NCBI GenBank assembly: GCA_946811695.1
Contig: OX328124.1
Coordinates: forward strand, 60,699,749-60,763,748
DNA length: 64,000 nucleotides
Reading direction: 5' to 3'
Origin: Gonocerus acuteangulatus
Taxonomy: Eukaryota; Arthropoda; Insecta; Hemiptera; Coreidae
In this document: positions 23,300-37,319 of the stretch, piece by piece
Layout of the letters: every line of letters starts with the position of its first letter
Position numbering within the stretch: position 1 is the stretch's first letter
The notes under the pieces: generated by a model
Seen by the model: only the letters and a program-made list of their open reading frames with translations
Told to the model about the DNA's origin: nothing
Databases searched by the model: none
Position numbers and translations under genes: made by a program

Positions 23300-24100
23300 T
23301 TCTGAGCGAAATACTTTTAAGATTTTCTACCACCACGAACGGCTTTTTTCCTCTATTTTTATCCACTAGATAGGCTTTATTTTGCATATTATTCTATATA
23401 AGTTTTATTCAGCAGGGGATTCTGATGAAATGTCGTGTTTTTGCTGTGGATTTTAAATACGATGTATCTAAGATTGGATAACATTAGCGAGTCTACATAG
23501 TTAAGAACCGACGACGGAGGATTTCTTCTTGCTATGATTTAGTCTACATATGTATATTAAGTCCTAAATCCAAAAAATAAACTTCACAACGGTTAGATAC
23601 TATGAGCGAATATGGCGGTTCAATGCCCGTAGAACAAGAGGGCCGCAGGAAATTTACCTGCTAAGAGTTAATCCTCAAGAGCTGTAAATATACCCCAGGT
23701 ATCTGCCGACACAAATACAAAGCCTAGGCGGAGAGCACCCCAAAAACTCAGATCCAAACATAAGGTTATATACTAAATATTCATAAAGACTACTTAGTTG
23801 TAAACCGATTCATCAATTAGCAATCAATAGTTTTCAACAAAGGTTATATACTAAATATTGATAAAAATTATTTAATTAGAAAAAAAACAATATTCCACAA
23901 GGCTTGTTTTTGGTCCATTTGTGTCTACTCCATAGACTTAATTAGGTATATTATTCTATTGTAGTTGGGCAACTAAACTTTGTTTTATTTTGTTAAATAA
24001 AGTTTTTTTTCTTGACTTGTTATTCGTCAAGAATATATTATTCTATATAGGCTATATTAGGCAGGGTATTCTACTCAATCTTGTGTACTTCTTCTTGATC
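23300..24100. other. intron 1 segment, nothing recognised
   Basis: AT-rich, with a GC-richer patch at 23600-23760. A direct repeat AAGGTTATATACTAAATATT occurs at 23761 and 23840. No gene. Confidence 0.4.
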
Positions 24101-24108
24101 CTTCTGTA

Positions 24109-24364
24109 CATGGGCGTATATAAAAACAATTTCGGGGTGGGGGGGGGCTCAGACCATTTCCAGGGTATGGAATACTAAATATTTAGAGCTTGGAATAGTT
24201 TTAGGCAACTAAAACGCTATTACACGTAAAATAAAATATGTTTTATGAACTAAGTGATCTTATTTAATTTATTTTTAAGGGTTTTACGAGAAGTTTTTAT
24301 CATCAATTCAAAATTTCGGGAGGGGTTGCAGCCCCCTCAGCCCCCCCCCTCATATACGCCCATG
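24109..24364. mobile_element. 256-bp hAT-type MITE with an 8-bp target duplication
   Basis: Terminal inverted repeats CATGGGCGTATAT and ATATACGCCCATG are perfect over 13 bases. They are flanked exactly by CTTCTGTA on the left (24101-24108) and CTTCTGTA on the right (24365-24372). An 8-bp duplication is typical of hAT and P elements, and CA...TG ends suit hAT. Subterminal G-run (GGGGTGGGGGGGG) and C-run face each other. There is no coding capacity. The exact duplication makes the boundaries secure. Confidence 0.9.
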
Positions 24365-24579
24365 CTTCTGTATCCTCTAGAAAGGCTTTATTAGGCATAT
24401 TTTTTATTGATTTATAGAGCTTTGCTTTAGAATGAGAGCCAGATTCTGTAATTTCCGCTTCTGTGTAAAAGTTAGCTACTGTCGGTGTCCCTGACGCCTT
24501 AATATCACTTTTATTCGAGATGTTCGAGAGGATTTTGACAATTTTCTTGAGGTATGTAAAAAAAAAAAAAGTTTATTTT

Positions 24580-24670
24580 TTTTCTAAGCTTATCAAATGG
24601 CACTAGGGACTTGAACGGAACCGCGCTAAGATGCTGCAGTTCCTGCGAGTCGGACTTTTTTATTGTCATG
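24580..24670 (-). repeat. dispersed repeat shared with 63285-63370
   Basis: On the minus strand: AAAAAGTCCGACTCGCAGGA, ACTGCAGCATCTTAGCGCGG, then CCCTAGTGCCATTTG. Positions 63290-63360 (+) read the same with about 20 percent change. It is a fragment of an unidentified element. Confidence 0.55.
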
Positions 24671-24867
24671 GTAGAGAGACTCATTTTTAATAAATTCTTC
24701 ACAGCCCCTTTTTGTACGAATAATAGTAATGAGAGTCCTTTATGTTTTATTTATAAACCGCTCGCATCCCGAGTTAGCACACTAGGACGGAGGAACGATA
24801 AGACCACGATGAGGATGGAGTAGAGTTTTTGCTCTCGGGAAAGAGATAGACATCGCCAAGACTCGAG

Positions 24868-25035
24868 GTGACAAATCAAGCAGGACGGAGTCATTTTGAA
24901 CTTTCAGACGGACAGACGAAAGCCATCTCTCTCCGTTTCATCCTCTTCAGCACTCCTACCTATAGGAATTTACAATTTAAATCGTCATCTAATAGCTTTT
25001 AGTTTTCGGTTTCTATGCTCCCTCTCTTAAAAGCA
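24868..25035 (+). repeat. single copy of the arm repeat found at 25294-26000
   Basis: It contains CTTTCAGACGGACAGACGAA, TTCATCCTCTTCAGC and CTATAGGAATTTACAATTTA, all shared with the right arm of the adjacent inverted repeat. It lacks the flanking blocks and differs at several bases, so it is an older or partial copy. Confidence 0.75.
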
Positions 25036-25293
25036 TACCATTCAACCCCTGTGCCTTTCAATAATTAATTTACATGTTTTGAATAAGTAATGTATTGGGC
25101 ACTAGGTAAATTCTTTACAACCTTAGGACTTCATCCAGGAGATTATAGGAACTTATTAAAATCTAATTTTAATATTCTTCAATAGAGGAAATTAAATGTT
25201 TCATAGTTATAAAATATATTACGACATTCTATCAAACCTTTTATAAATCTGATTAGTTAGTTAATAACCCTATTTTATAATAGTAATAGTAGA

Positions 25294-25597
25294 CGAACCT
25301 CTTGAAAGATCTAAATAAATTAACAAGTATTACGACGTACTTGTAGGGAGTATAGAAGCCGAAAACTAAAAGTTGTTAGATGGCGATTTAAATTGTAAAT
25401 TACTATAGGTAGGAGCGCTGAAGAGGATGAAACGCAGAGAGATGGGTTTCGTCTGTCCGTCTGAAAGTTCCAAATGACTCCGTCCTCTTGAAATGACGAA
25501 CCTCTTGAAAGATCTAAATAAATTAACAAGTACGTCGTAAATCATTAATGTGTGTACATATATATTAGATAAATTTATTTCTCCTACAATATCAAAT

Positions 25598-25678
<81 letters not shown>

Positions 25679-26000
25679 CTGTGTGTGTGCAGTAGAATAT
25701 TTGATATTGTAGGAGAAATAAATTTATCTAATATATATGTACACACATTAATGATTTACGACGTACTTGTTAATTTATTTAGATCTTTCAAGAGGTTCGT
25801 CATTTCAAGATGACGGAGTCATTTGGAACTTTCAGACGGACAGACGAAACCCATCTCTCTGCGTTTCATCCTCTTCAGCGCTCCTACCTATAGGAATTTA
25901 CAATTTAAATCGCCATCTAACAACTTTTAGTTTTCGGCTTCTATACTCCCTACAAGTACGTCGTAATACTTGTTAATTTATTTAGATCTTTCAAGAGGTT
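25294..26000. mobile_element. fold-back element with ~310-bp arms around a (TA)/(TG) centre
   Basis: The left arm (25294-25602) and right arm (25694-26000) are near-perfect inverted copies. Each begins with ACCTCTTGAAAGATCTAAAT and carries that block twice, terminally and again about 200 bases in. The centre is (TA)n then (TG)n. Because the arms are so alike, the same peptides are open on both strands; they are artefacts of the palindrome. A truncated third copy lies just upstream at 24868-25035. Ends abut (TA)n on the right. Confidence 0.85.
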
Positions 26001-26004
26001 TTTA

Positions 26005-26067
<63 letters not shown>
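26005..26067. repeat. (TA)n microsatellite
   Basis: About 30 TA units directly after the fold-back element. Confidence 0.95.
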
Positions 26068-26068
<1 letters not shown>

Positions 26069-26293
26069 TTTGTTTAAGCAGCTGCCTTCACGTCGTAGTG
26101 GTGTTGTTCGCTCGGCATCTCTCCAGGATGTCCATGACTTCATGTCAACATTTCTTTCTTTGTTGGCCAATTAGCAGAAGATTTGGGCGGTCAGAAGAAA
26201 CTGGAGAGGTGTCCAAAGAAATATAATGCACAAATAAATAATGACACTTCTAGGATGAGAAGTCCAGTTCCTGAAAATATATATTTATATATA

Positions 26294-29590
<3,297 letters not shown>

Positions 29591-29593
29591 CCG

Positions 29594-29597
<4 letters not shown>

Positions 29598-29643
<46 letters not shown>
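29598..29643. repeat. (TA)n microsatellite
   Basis: About 22 TA units. Confidence 0.95.
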
Positions 29644-29644
<1 letters not shown>

Positions 29645-29645
<1 letters not shown>

Positions 29646-31880
29646 TCATTCTCAACCTATAAAAATAGCCTGTTTGCAAAATATTACTTTGTTTAAAACA
29701 AAAGGATAATGCGATAGGAGGACGCACTCTTCTTGTAGATTGACGACTTGGGGAATCAATGAAACCTCTTAAATTTGCTATGTTTAACCAACAATAAACT
29801 AAGTTTATTATGTGACAGGTTAGAGTAGATTGCGAATTAAAAAGGAAATATTTAATAACCATTATTTATCACTTTTCATATATCTCGAATATACATCCAA
29901 CGTCATAGTATGTAAATAGCAACTATTCGAAGAAAAATAAATTTTCAACAGGATAGATTCAGATGTAACCTTTAGCGGAAAGCAAAGTTTTAAGTTTCGA
30001 AAGTGTAAATTTTGTTCTGATGGAGATGAAATATTAAGAGTTTCTACTCTAAGTTTTCCAAACCTCATCAACTAATCGCCCAGTTTCTGTATCTTGGACC
30101 TGTTTTCCAAAGTGAGAATTTTTTAAACTAAAATGATACAAACAATAATTAATAACCATAAATATTTTAAGGAACAATGTTCTTTGGCTAACCTGATTTA
30201 TTTATGCACATTAATATCTCATTTCTAAGGCGTTCTAACGAGAAGCGCCTTATAAGAAGGTTACCTTGGATCTAGCTGGATTCTTGAGGTGTGAGATGCA
30301 TTTAGTTCAGCGATGCCGATTTAATTCAATGTAACGACCCTTGGATTGACCTTGGCTATTGATTCCTTAGAGGATAACTTCATTAGCCAAGCCTGGCTAT
30401 TGGTAATGACACGGTTACTCTTTAATGTTTATCATTATACAGTCCAAGCCTAAGGGCGAATCTCCATTCATACTCCCACACGCTTCTCTGCATATTCCTC
30501 AGGTCCATTATCCGGGATTAGACTTTAGGATCTAGCTTTCCGGGCATTTACAAGCCTCTCCAACAAGCAACATGGAAAATGTTTGCTAGTTATAGCTTAT
30601 TTGGTGTAGGAACGTTTAATTCCATACAATCTGTTGTACACGAACTCAGAGCTAGGCAGCTCAATTGCGATCATGCTGTGAAATAGTATGAGTGACGAGC
30701 AGACACAAAAGTCTGGAAGAACAAAATACCTTGAAGGGTTGGCAACAAATGTTTTTCCTCTGCCGAAACCATATAATTACCTCAGTCGATGAAAGAATTA
30801 TGATCACAGATATTTGTAATGGGATGAAATCAAAAACTAGTAATTATTATAATAAGTGATAAGTTTATTACCTAACGTCGGGAAAAACAGATCTACATCA
30901 ATTTTAATTAATGAATTACCACCTAAATTCGAATATAAATGTATTACCTCTCTTAGAGTCACAAAACGGAACCTGAGGGGACATATTAAATAAATTGGCA
31001 AAAAAGTATTGAATATGTTTCTTCAGACTCCAACGTTTAGTTAACGATCTGAGAGATTTTATATCCCATAGAGACTTTTTTTGTGTGTGTTTAAATTCAC
31101 TGATTTTGTCTTATTATCACGTGTAAATGAACCTATAGTTTTCTTGTATTACAAACTTGAACAATTTCTGTCTTCAGAAACAGTATTTTTTACATATTAT
31201 TATTATTTATTGATGAATGTTCCGCATATTTGCTGAATTGCGTACTTTCCTGTCTTTTACTTGATGTTGATGCTAAACTCACGATGCCAACCTAATCATT
31301 CATTCTACTTAGGAAATAAATGTTATCAGATTTTTTGATGTCTTAAGGTCAAAGTTGATAAATGAGAAAGAAAGTAAATAATGTAGCCAGTACAAAAATA
31401 AAACTTTAGTTAAAATCCCTTTCTGAGATGTTTTTGTAAAGTTCTTGTAGGAAGAAGTGAAATGTACTACTTATATTGTCTAACCATTCACTCCATGTTA
31501 TTCTATATATTACTGAATATACAGAATATATATACTTAAAATACATCAATTTAGAATGTTGATAGATAGAAGGTAAATCTACCAGGTCATGTGGAAAATC
31601 CGTATTAAGGCAATACCAACAGTCAGTTAATGTTTTACAGTAAGATCTGTGTTACAAATTCTTTCATTACAAGTTTTTCTATTTAAAAAACAAATATCCT
31701 TGAACAAAAAGTTAATAATCCTCTGTTGTATCAAAATTTACAACAGCGGATTAACCAGTTATTATGAACTAATAATGACTGAAGTGTTTAATATAATTCG
31801 CCATATTAATTAGATCAACGTTACGAAAAATTAGATCTAAGGAGTTAATTATACTAGTTAGCATTTGAGGTAATTAAAAC
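29645..31880. other. intron 1 segment, no gene seen
   Basis: Positions 30220-30700 are GC-richer and complex, with CCTTGGCTATTGATTCCTTA and CCAAGCCTGGCTATTG forming a loose inverted pair. A 17-base-arm hairpin (TTAATAATCCTCTGTTGTA / TACAACAGCGGATTAA) lies at 31711-31756. No protein-coding sequence is recognised. Confidence 0.35.
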
Positions 31881-31889
31881 AGTTAATAA

Positions 31890-32125
31890 TCGTTTGGCCT
31901 TTGACTGATCACATGCAAATTGTTTTTAATATTACCCGCTGATATTTCATGACAGTCGAAACTCTCATTTGGCGCCAATTAGTATGGACTCGTCACACCT
32001 CCTAAGCCTATTGTTCGCCAACGCAAACTCAGAAATCGATAGTCGGAGCGTGTCAGGAAAATCGATCGCTCTATCCAAATCGATTTGTGCATTCTAATTG
32101 ATTATCGCTCAAGGAGGACTGTTTA
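31890..32125. promoter_or_regulatory. candidate intronic enhancer (octamer, CGAT cluster, homeodomain sites)
   Basis: A repeat-free stretch in an AT-rich intron. It holds an ATGCAAAT POU octamer (about 31914), GCGCCAATTAGTATGG, and a cluster of CGAT-type motifs within about 80 bases (AAATCGATAGTCGG, AAAATCGATCGCTC, AAATCGATTTGTGC), then TCTAATTGATTATCGCTC, which contains overlapping homeodomain and PBC-like sites. Density of motifs is suggestive only. Confidence 0.3.
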
Positions 32126-33108
32126 AACAAGGTTTTTTTTAGAAGAGAACAAATTAGGAAATGGTTAATTTGGAAAATCGCCGGCTGAAGAGGTAATTAG
32201 AAACCCGATACCTTAGGAGGAATAAGAGTATGGTAAATGACTTCGTTTTTCATTATGGAAAACATATGTCTTAATCAGCGTTTTACATCGATGGATAAAA
32301 ATGTTTTATTTAAAAAATGAGTTAAGGCCTTCAACGTGAACTTTAAGGCATTTATATTGTTTTGCTCCAGTAGTGTATCTAGTAAGTGGTGAATAAATGA
32401 AGAGGATGCATTTCCACAAGTTTGTAAACAAACGTACGGGCCTTACTTTTTCTAATAACGCCATTAACGAAATTTTGTGATAAAGGTTACTTAATTGAAC
32501 TTGAGGTAAAGGCGCGAACCACCAAAATACGTTTTTTGACAAAAAAAAAAAAAAAAAATGTTTGTGCTCTTGAGAATTGTGAATCTAATATATAACTATG
32601 AAAATATGACGAAAAATAAACTAGGTACCTTTATTGTGACATTTATAGTTTTACACATTTAAACGTTAGATTGAAAAACATTATTATAATAAGTATTCAC
32701 GAAAACTAAAAATGTCAATTAAAACAGCCTAAAAATATAGTTTAACAACTCTGCATTTCAAAACCAGTAATTTAAAGCCGTTTAAAATGATAAATGAGAT
32801 ACCTAACTGATTCCCAATGGTTTTAACTTGAAAAAATATTGAATTTTCCCGTAACTTTATCTCAAAATGTGTGTGAGCTTTACTATCATGCATTTACTTT
32901 GTGATTTTGCCTATGAGTGCTTTCATATTCACTATGTATATATGTATATACGTATATATATATACACACATAGTAAAATAATTTATAACCGCAATCAAAT
33001 AATAAAAAATAATGTACAAACTGAAATTAAAAATTTACTCAAAGGTTGTAAGATAATAAGAAAGGAAAATACGTTAAAATGTAAAACATGATGTCGTGAA
33101 CAAGCATA

Positions 33109-33245
<137 letters not shown>

Positions 33246-33607
33246 TGATAAACACTATTCAAGCTTCAGATATTTTTGTAAGAGAGCATGCCTTACTCTA
33301 AAGACTATCGATGCCTCCAAAAACGTTTGAAATAACAAAAAAATGTAAACAAAAAAAATTATATAACTATACAAATATATAAAATTCTATTTATTTTATG
33401 TATATTTATTTTCTAATTATTTAAATTTTGTTATTAACTATTTAATGTTAAATCATTAATGTACTATATCTAAAAACAAATTACGACAAAAATTTATAAA
33501 ATACATGTTATATACATTGTGTATTGGAACATGTAGCACAAAATAAATGGCCTTTTTGCAGGGTTACTGCAGAGAGGAAACTAATAAAAAAATATATGTA
33601 TACATGT

Positions 33608-33615
<8 letters not shown>

Positions 33616-33658
<43 letters not shown>
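33616..33658. repeat. (TA)n microsatellite
   Basis: About 21 TA units, flanked by TACATGTATACATACATA-type degenerate repeats. Confidence 0.95.
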
Positions 33659-33664
<6 letters not shown>

Positions 33665-34659
33665 TGTAGGTGTATTTATGTATGTATGATTTAGACGTAG
33701 ACACGACCACAGTAAGAGATAAAATGCTCGAGGCATGCAGGAATTTCTATCTGAGAACCGAGAACCTCCACTGTACGAGACCATTGTCATTGAAAAACAT
33801 TTGTTTTAGTTTTTCTGTTTTAAAATAAGTCCTATTGAAGGATAATATAATTGTTGAATATCTTCTATTTGTGCATCTAATGTTAATTATCTTTCTGTCA
33901 GTGGAAAAGATTACAAATGTAATTTAGCTAGAGCAAATGATTTTTATCTTTTTAATCTTTATTTTTTCATCGGATGATGAGAAGTTATTATTATTTTCTT
34001 CTGATAAATGTGTTTTGACGTGGAAAGGACTTCGCCCATATTTGAAGAAAGTAATTTAGATATTATCATAAGCCTTATCTTCATTTGAATATTTATTTTA
34101 GCCAATCTCTTTTACATCTTGATACAGCGATCATCTCCTCCTCTTATTTATATATTTTTCCGCCTTGAGGTGAATGCTTTACTTAGATTTTAACAGTTCT
34201 ATCTGATAATTAACAGCTGAAAAATCATTATTTTGATTTCATACTCTTTGAAAGAGTATTGTTTTTTTTCTAATTTATTCATTATGTTATTAAGAAATTG
34301 TACTTATTGCTTTGAAATTAATCATTGATATTTACAAGATTCTTCATTACTAAAACGAATAAACGACTGGTCTTAAAAAATAATTTTAGACTTGTAATGT
34401 TATGTATGTTATGCATTGTTGTAAATTCAGAATAAATAAATAAAAAAAAACTTGTAATGGTTCTACATTTATGCTTATTAAAATGCCATGACACTGTGTG
34501 TTCTACTCTAAGATGGAGTGAACTATACGTGTAAACAAATGATGTTATTTACTTTTACGGGATCGGGGAGGGAGGCAATAGTGAGGCAAGTGCAATTCTT
34601 CGGCCGACAACCGGGCTGCGGTCGCTGCAACATTCAAACATTAAATTATTGGATATCTA

Positions 34660-34661
<2 letters not shown>

Positions 34662-34739
<78 letters not shown>
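34662..34739. repeat. (TA)n microsatellite
   Basis: About 38 uninterrupted TA units. From 33660 to 34660 only AT-rich DNA is seen. Confidence 0.95.
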
Positions 34740-34742
<3 letters not shown>

Positions 34743-34993
34743 TGTTCGCAAACTTCTTTCTACAAAATATCCCTATTTTGATTAATAGAGCTTCCGTTAT
34801 CAAAGAGTTTTGCGTTACTTACTAACTTTCGGTAAACATGTACTACTTTGGTACAGGACACGAAAACGTAGTTCTAAGTACGACTGCTGACCTACGTGCT
34901 AAACATGTGACGGAAGAACAAACAATGTTGCATAACTGGCCCTCGACTGGACTAACAAGAAACTAAGGGTGGCGAGACTTACAGTTAAAATCC

Positions 34994-35267
34994 TGGCATT
35001 CATCATACCGAAGATCACGGTGTGGAGAAGTAGTACCATCCAGACTTAGTATCGGCCACAGCAATTTGAGCTAGGAATATCTAATGACTAATAAGGACAA
35101 ACCTGCCTCTCGGACATGAAACTCGCATCAAACGTATTCTGGCCGAGTGCCGTTTATGACATGTTACCATTGACTTCAAAGAAATCTTTGGAGACAACAG
35201 CCACCAAATAGACACAAAACAAACACTTGAAGAACATCTTGAACTACATCTACCATTAACATCGTAA
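34994..35267 (+). pseudogene. decayed 3' end of a non-LTR retrotransposon ORF2
   Basis: Reading + strand frames with shifts gives WHSSYRRSRCGEVVPSRLSI followed by GHSNL, then YLMTNKDKPA, then HETRIKRILAECRLY, and finally an open tail ending KQTLEEHLELHLPLTS before TAA at 35265. This order (E-V-x-x-x-RL-x-IGH, then a residual Cys/His segment before I-K-x-I-L-x-E-C) is the C-terminus seen after the RNase H region in many arthropod Jockey/CR1/I-type elements. In-frame stops and at least two frameshifts make it a pseudogene. The reverse transcriptase part is not present upstream; a (TA)n tract lies there. Confidence 0.7.
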
Positions 35268-35439
35268 TAGATACCAAGTCATAAATAATTTAAAAATGTA
35301 ATAAAAATTTCTTGAGAGGGGATCGTTGACAGATATGACAGCGAAGGTAGATTTACTCAGGGTTCTTCTTAGGAACTTATTAAAGCTACATTTTTAATTA
35401 ATTAAAAATGAAAGAAAAAAAAAGCTTTTCAATTTTGCC

Positions 35440-35490
35440 GACGTTTTGGGTTGAAATTCAAGCCTTCGTCAGGGCTGCAACACACGGCGG
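35440..35490 (-). repeat. hammerhead-like motif, variant with a different stem II
   Basis: The minus strand reads CCCTGACGAAGGCTTGAATT then TCAACCCAAAACGTCGG. CTGACGA and the downstream AAACGTC are as in the copy at 4160, but the stem between them is a different paired sequence (TTGA/TCAA plus GG/CC). The GAAA strand has become CAAA. Confidence 0.45.
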
Positions 35491-35540
35491 GAAGAATTAA
35501 TACTAATTTACATACAGGGGAAATGGAAAGAAAAACATTA

Positions 35541-35820
35541 TATCATCGATACAAAGTATCGAATATGAAAAAACGCATTTTTCATTTTAAATCTTTACTG
35601 ATTGCTGTTCGACTGATGGATCAGTTTGCCATCCATCAGAGGCAGTCAGAGAGTTTGCCAAACTCTCTAATCTATGTTCACATAGTGAAAGGGGAATGTA
35701 GCCACTGTCATATGGTCCAATATGCTGATTATTTGACTGCCCAAAAGCAATGTAATAAATAAAAGTATTTTCACTCTTGGTGATTTTCACATTCGTTATT
35801 TTGCATTTGTATCGACGATA
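35541..35820. mobile_element. MITE copy A, ends ATCGAYGATA-type
   Basis: Left end TATCATCGATACAAAGTATC, right end GCATTTGTATCGACGATA. With copy B it shares inverted ends (GATACAAATGCAAA, TAACGAATGTGAAAAA) and internal blocks AATCTTTACT, TTTGACTGCCCAAAA and TCACATTCGTTA. No coding capacity, although the internal sequence happens to be open on both strands. Confidence 0.7.
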
Positions 35821-36075
35821 TCGTCGATACAAATGCAAAGTAACGAATGTGAAAAAATGCATCTTTCATTGTCAATCTTTACTCATTTTTGCTGGACTTA
35901 TGAACGGCCAATTCTTGAATCTGACTTCACTCTATTAAAGGGAAAGTATTCCACTATCAAAAGGTCAAATCTGCCGAATATTTGACTGCCCAAAAAAAAA
36001 GTTATGGATAAATGCTTTTCCACTCTGAAAATTGGTGATTTGCACATTCGTTAGTTTGCATTTGTATCGACGATA
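35818..36075. mobile_element. MITE copy B, abutting copy A
   Basis: Left end ATATCGTCGATACAAATGCA, right end TGCATTTGTATCGACGATAT; the terminal inverted repeat is about 35 bases and near perfect. It begins where copy A ends, so the junction is itself a perfect palindrome (GTATCGACGATATCGTCGATAC is split here as TATCGACGATA plus its inverse). Copy C, more decayed, lies at about 43935-44155. Confidence 0.75.
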
Positions 36076-36092
36076 TGTACATGTAGACGAGA

Positions 36093-36420
36093 ATGAATGA
36101 TTCGTACAGATCTTCCCTACCATGTCAAACTATCGAATATGCAAATCGGAGCAAACTAAAGAACGAACTATTCTGTCCATTGACGATTAATAATATTAAT
36201 AAATTAAAGGCACTTTCTTATAAAAAAATTAGGTTTATTAAGTTACCAAGACCGAAACCTGATTATATTAAAAGTTTAGATAATTATTTCTATTATTTTA
36301 AGGACAATGGTGAGCTAAATGGGAATTATACATCGCCTTGTACTGAAACGTTATGTAGAAAGTTTGAATCGTTGAAGTAGCATAAAAATTGACAATAAAT
36401 AAATTCTTGAAAACTAATAA
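36093..36420 (+). other. unidentified open frame, probably repeat-derived
   Basis: An open frame of 95 codons runs 36093-36380, followed by AATAAATAAA-type sequence at about 36398. Its opening shares CCCTACCATGTCAAACTATC with 11070, so at least the start is in a dispersed repeat. The translation is rich in Lys, Asn and Tyr with no domain I recognise. It could be the C-terminal remnant of a mobile element. Confidence 0.25.
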
Positions 36421-36589
36421 AAGTGTTTAATGTTATAAAGAACGACTTCATCTTTGTCATGGGCATCGGGTACTGAAATATCTCTCCTCCAGAATTCCTA
36501 GAGAAATCCAGATTAGCTTTGAAGTAGAATTTTAAGTGGATAGGAAATGTCAAAGAACGTCCTTAGGAATACTTGTATAAGTGAGTAGG

Positions 36590-36900
36590 ATCTAGGAGTA
36601 GGATGTTGTGACGACTCCAATTAACAGAGAGCAGCATAGTCGACTTTTGGCCGAGTGCCCAGAGAATCGATCTATAAAGGCTTTGTTTCTAAGACCGTGT
36701 GTGTGTGTGTGCTAAAGTCGACGGTGAGCCTATTCAAACAGTGAGCCGAGATACAGATCTAAATATTTATTCAGGCTGTGGAGGAGATATTGACTTGTAA
36801 ACGATCTGTGGTCATTAGAGAGTCTAAAACGGGGCCTGACATCTCCCTGGCGAAGATGGACTGACAGGAGGAGCTAGTCAACTAAACATCCTTCTCACTC
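36590..36900. other. GC-richer stretch with no gene, possible regulatory DNA
   Basis: Complex sequence with a paired AGTCGACTTTTGG / CTAAAGTCGAC motif (36638 and 36711) and a short (TG)n at 36698-36711. No coding sequence or mobile element is recognised. Confidence 0.25.
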
Positions 36901-37104
36901 GACGTTCTAATGTATTCCTTCTCTCTTCACAACCTACAGGCCCTTCTATTCCTTGTATTCTTTATTCTTACTAAGCATAATAGCTTACCCTTAATTCCTG
37001 AGTAGTTTGCAATGTTTAAGAAGATGTCCAAGATACAGGAGCTCCGCACACTCAGAACATTCGTGTGCAAGAATGTTATGCTCTTTTATGATTGTTATTT
37101 ATTT

Positions 37105-37175
37105 GAGGAGAGTGTGACCCGAGTGGTACTCCACTCATGTTGCGGAGGATCTGAGTTCGAACATGTGCCGGGTTC
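37105..37175 (+). repeat. tRNA-like SINE head
   Basis: GTGACCCGAGTGGTACTCCA resembles box A and CTGAGTTCGAACATGTGCC carries a good box B core (GTTCGAA). Spacing is about 30 bases. A roughly 130-base body (CCCGTGGTAGCCCAGAAATC) may follow. It is not a folding tRNA gene. Confidence 0.45.
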
Positions 37176-37319
37176 TAAAGACTTTATCTTCTAGTCTGGT
37201 CCCGTGGTAGCCCAGAAATCCAGAGAAAAATCAGTCATCCGTTGCATAATACTAGCACCCTAGAGTTCCGTACGGCCAAGAATCAGACAGGTATAGTATC
37301 TGTCCCCCCTGGGTCTTCA

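Noticed and set aside
35451..35862. Open frames on both strands (91-103 codons)
   Set aside because: They lie within the MITE copies; copy B and copy C do not preserve the frame.
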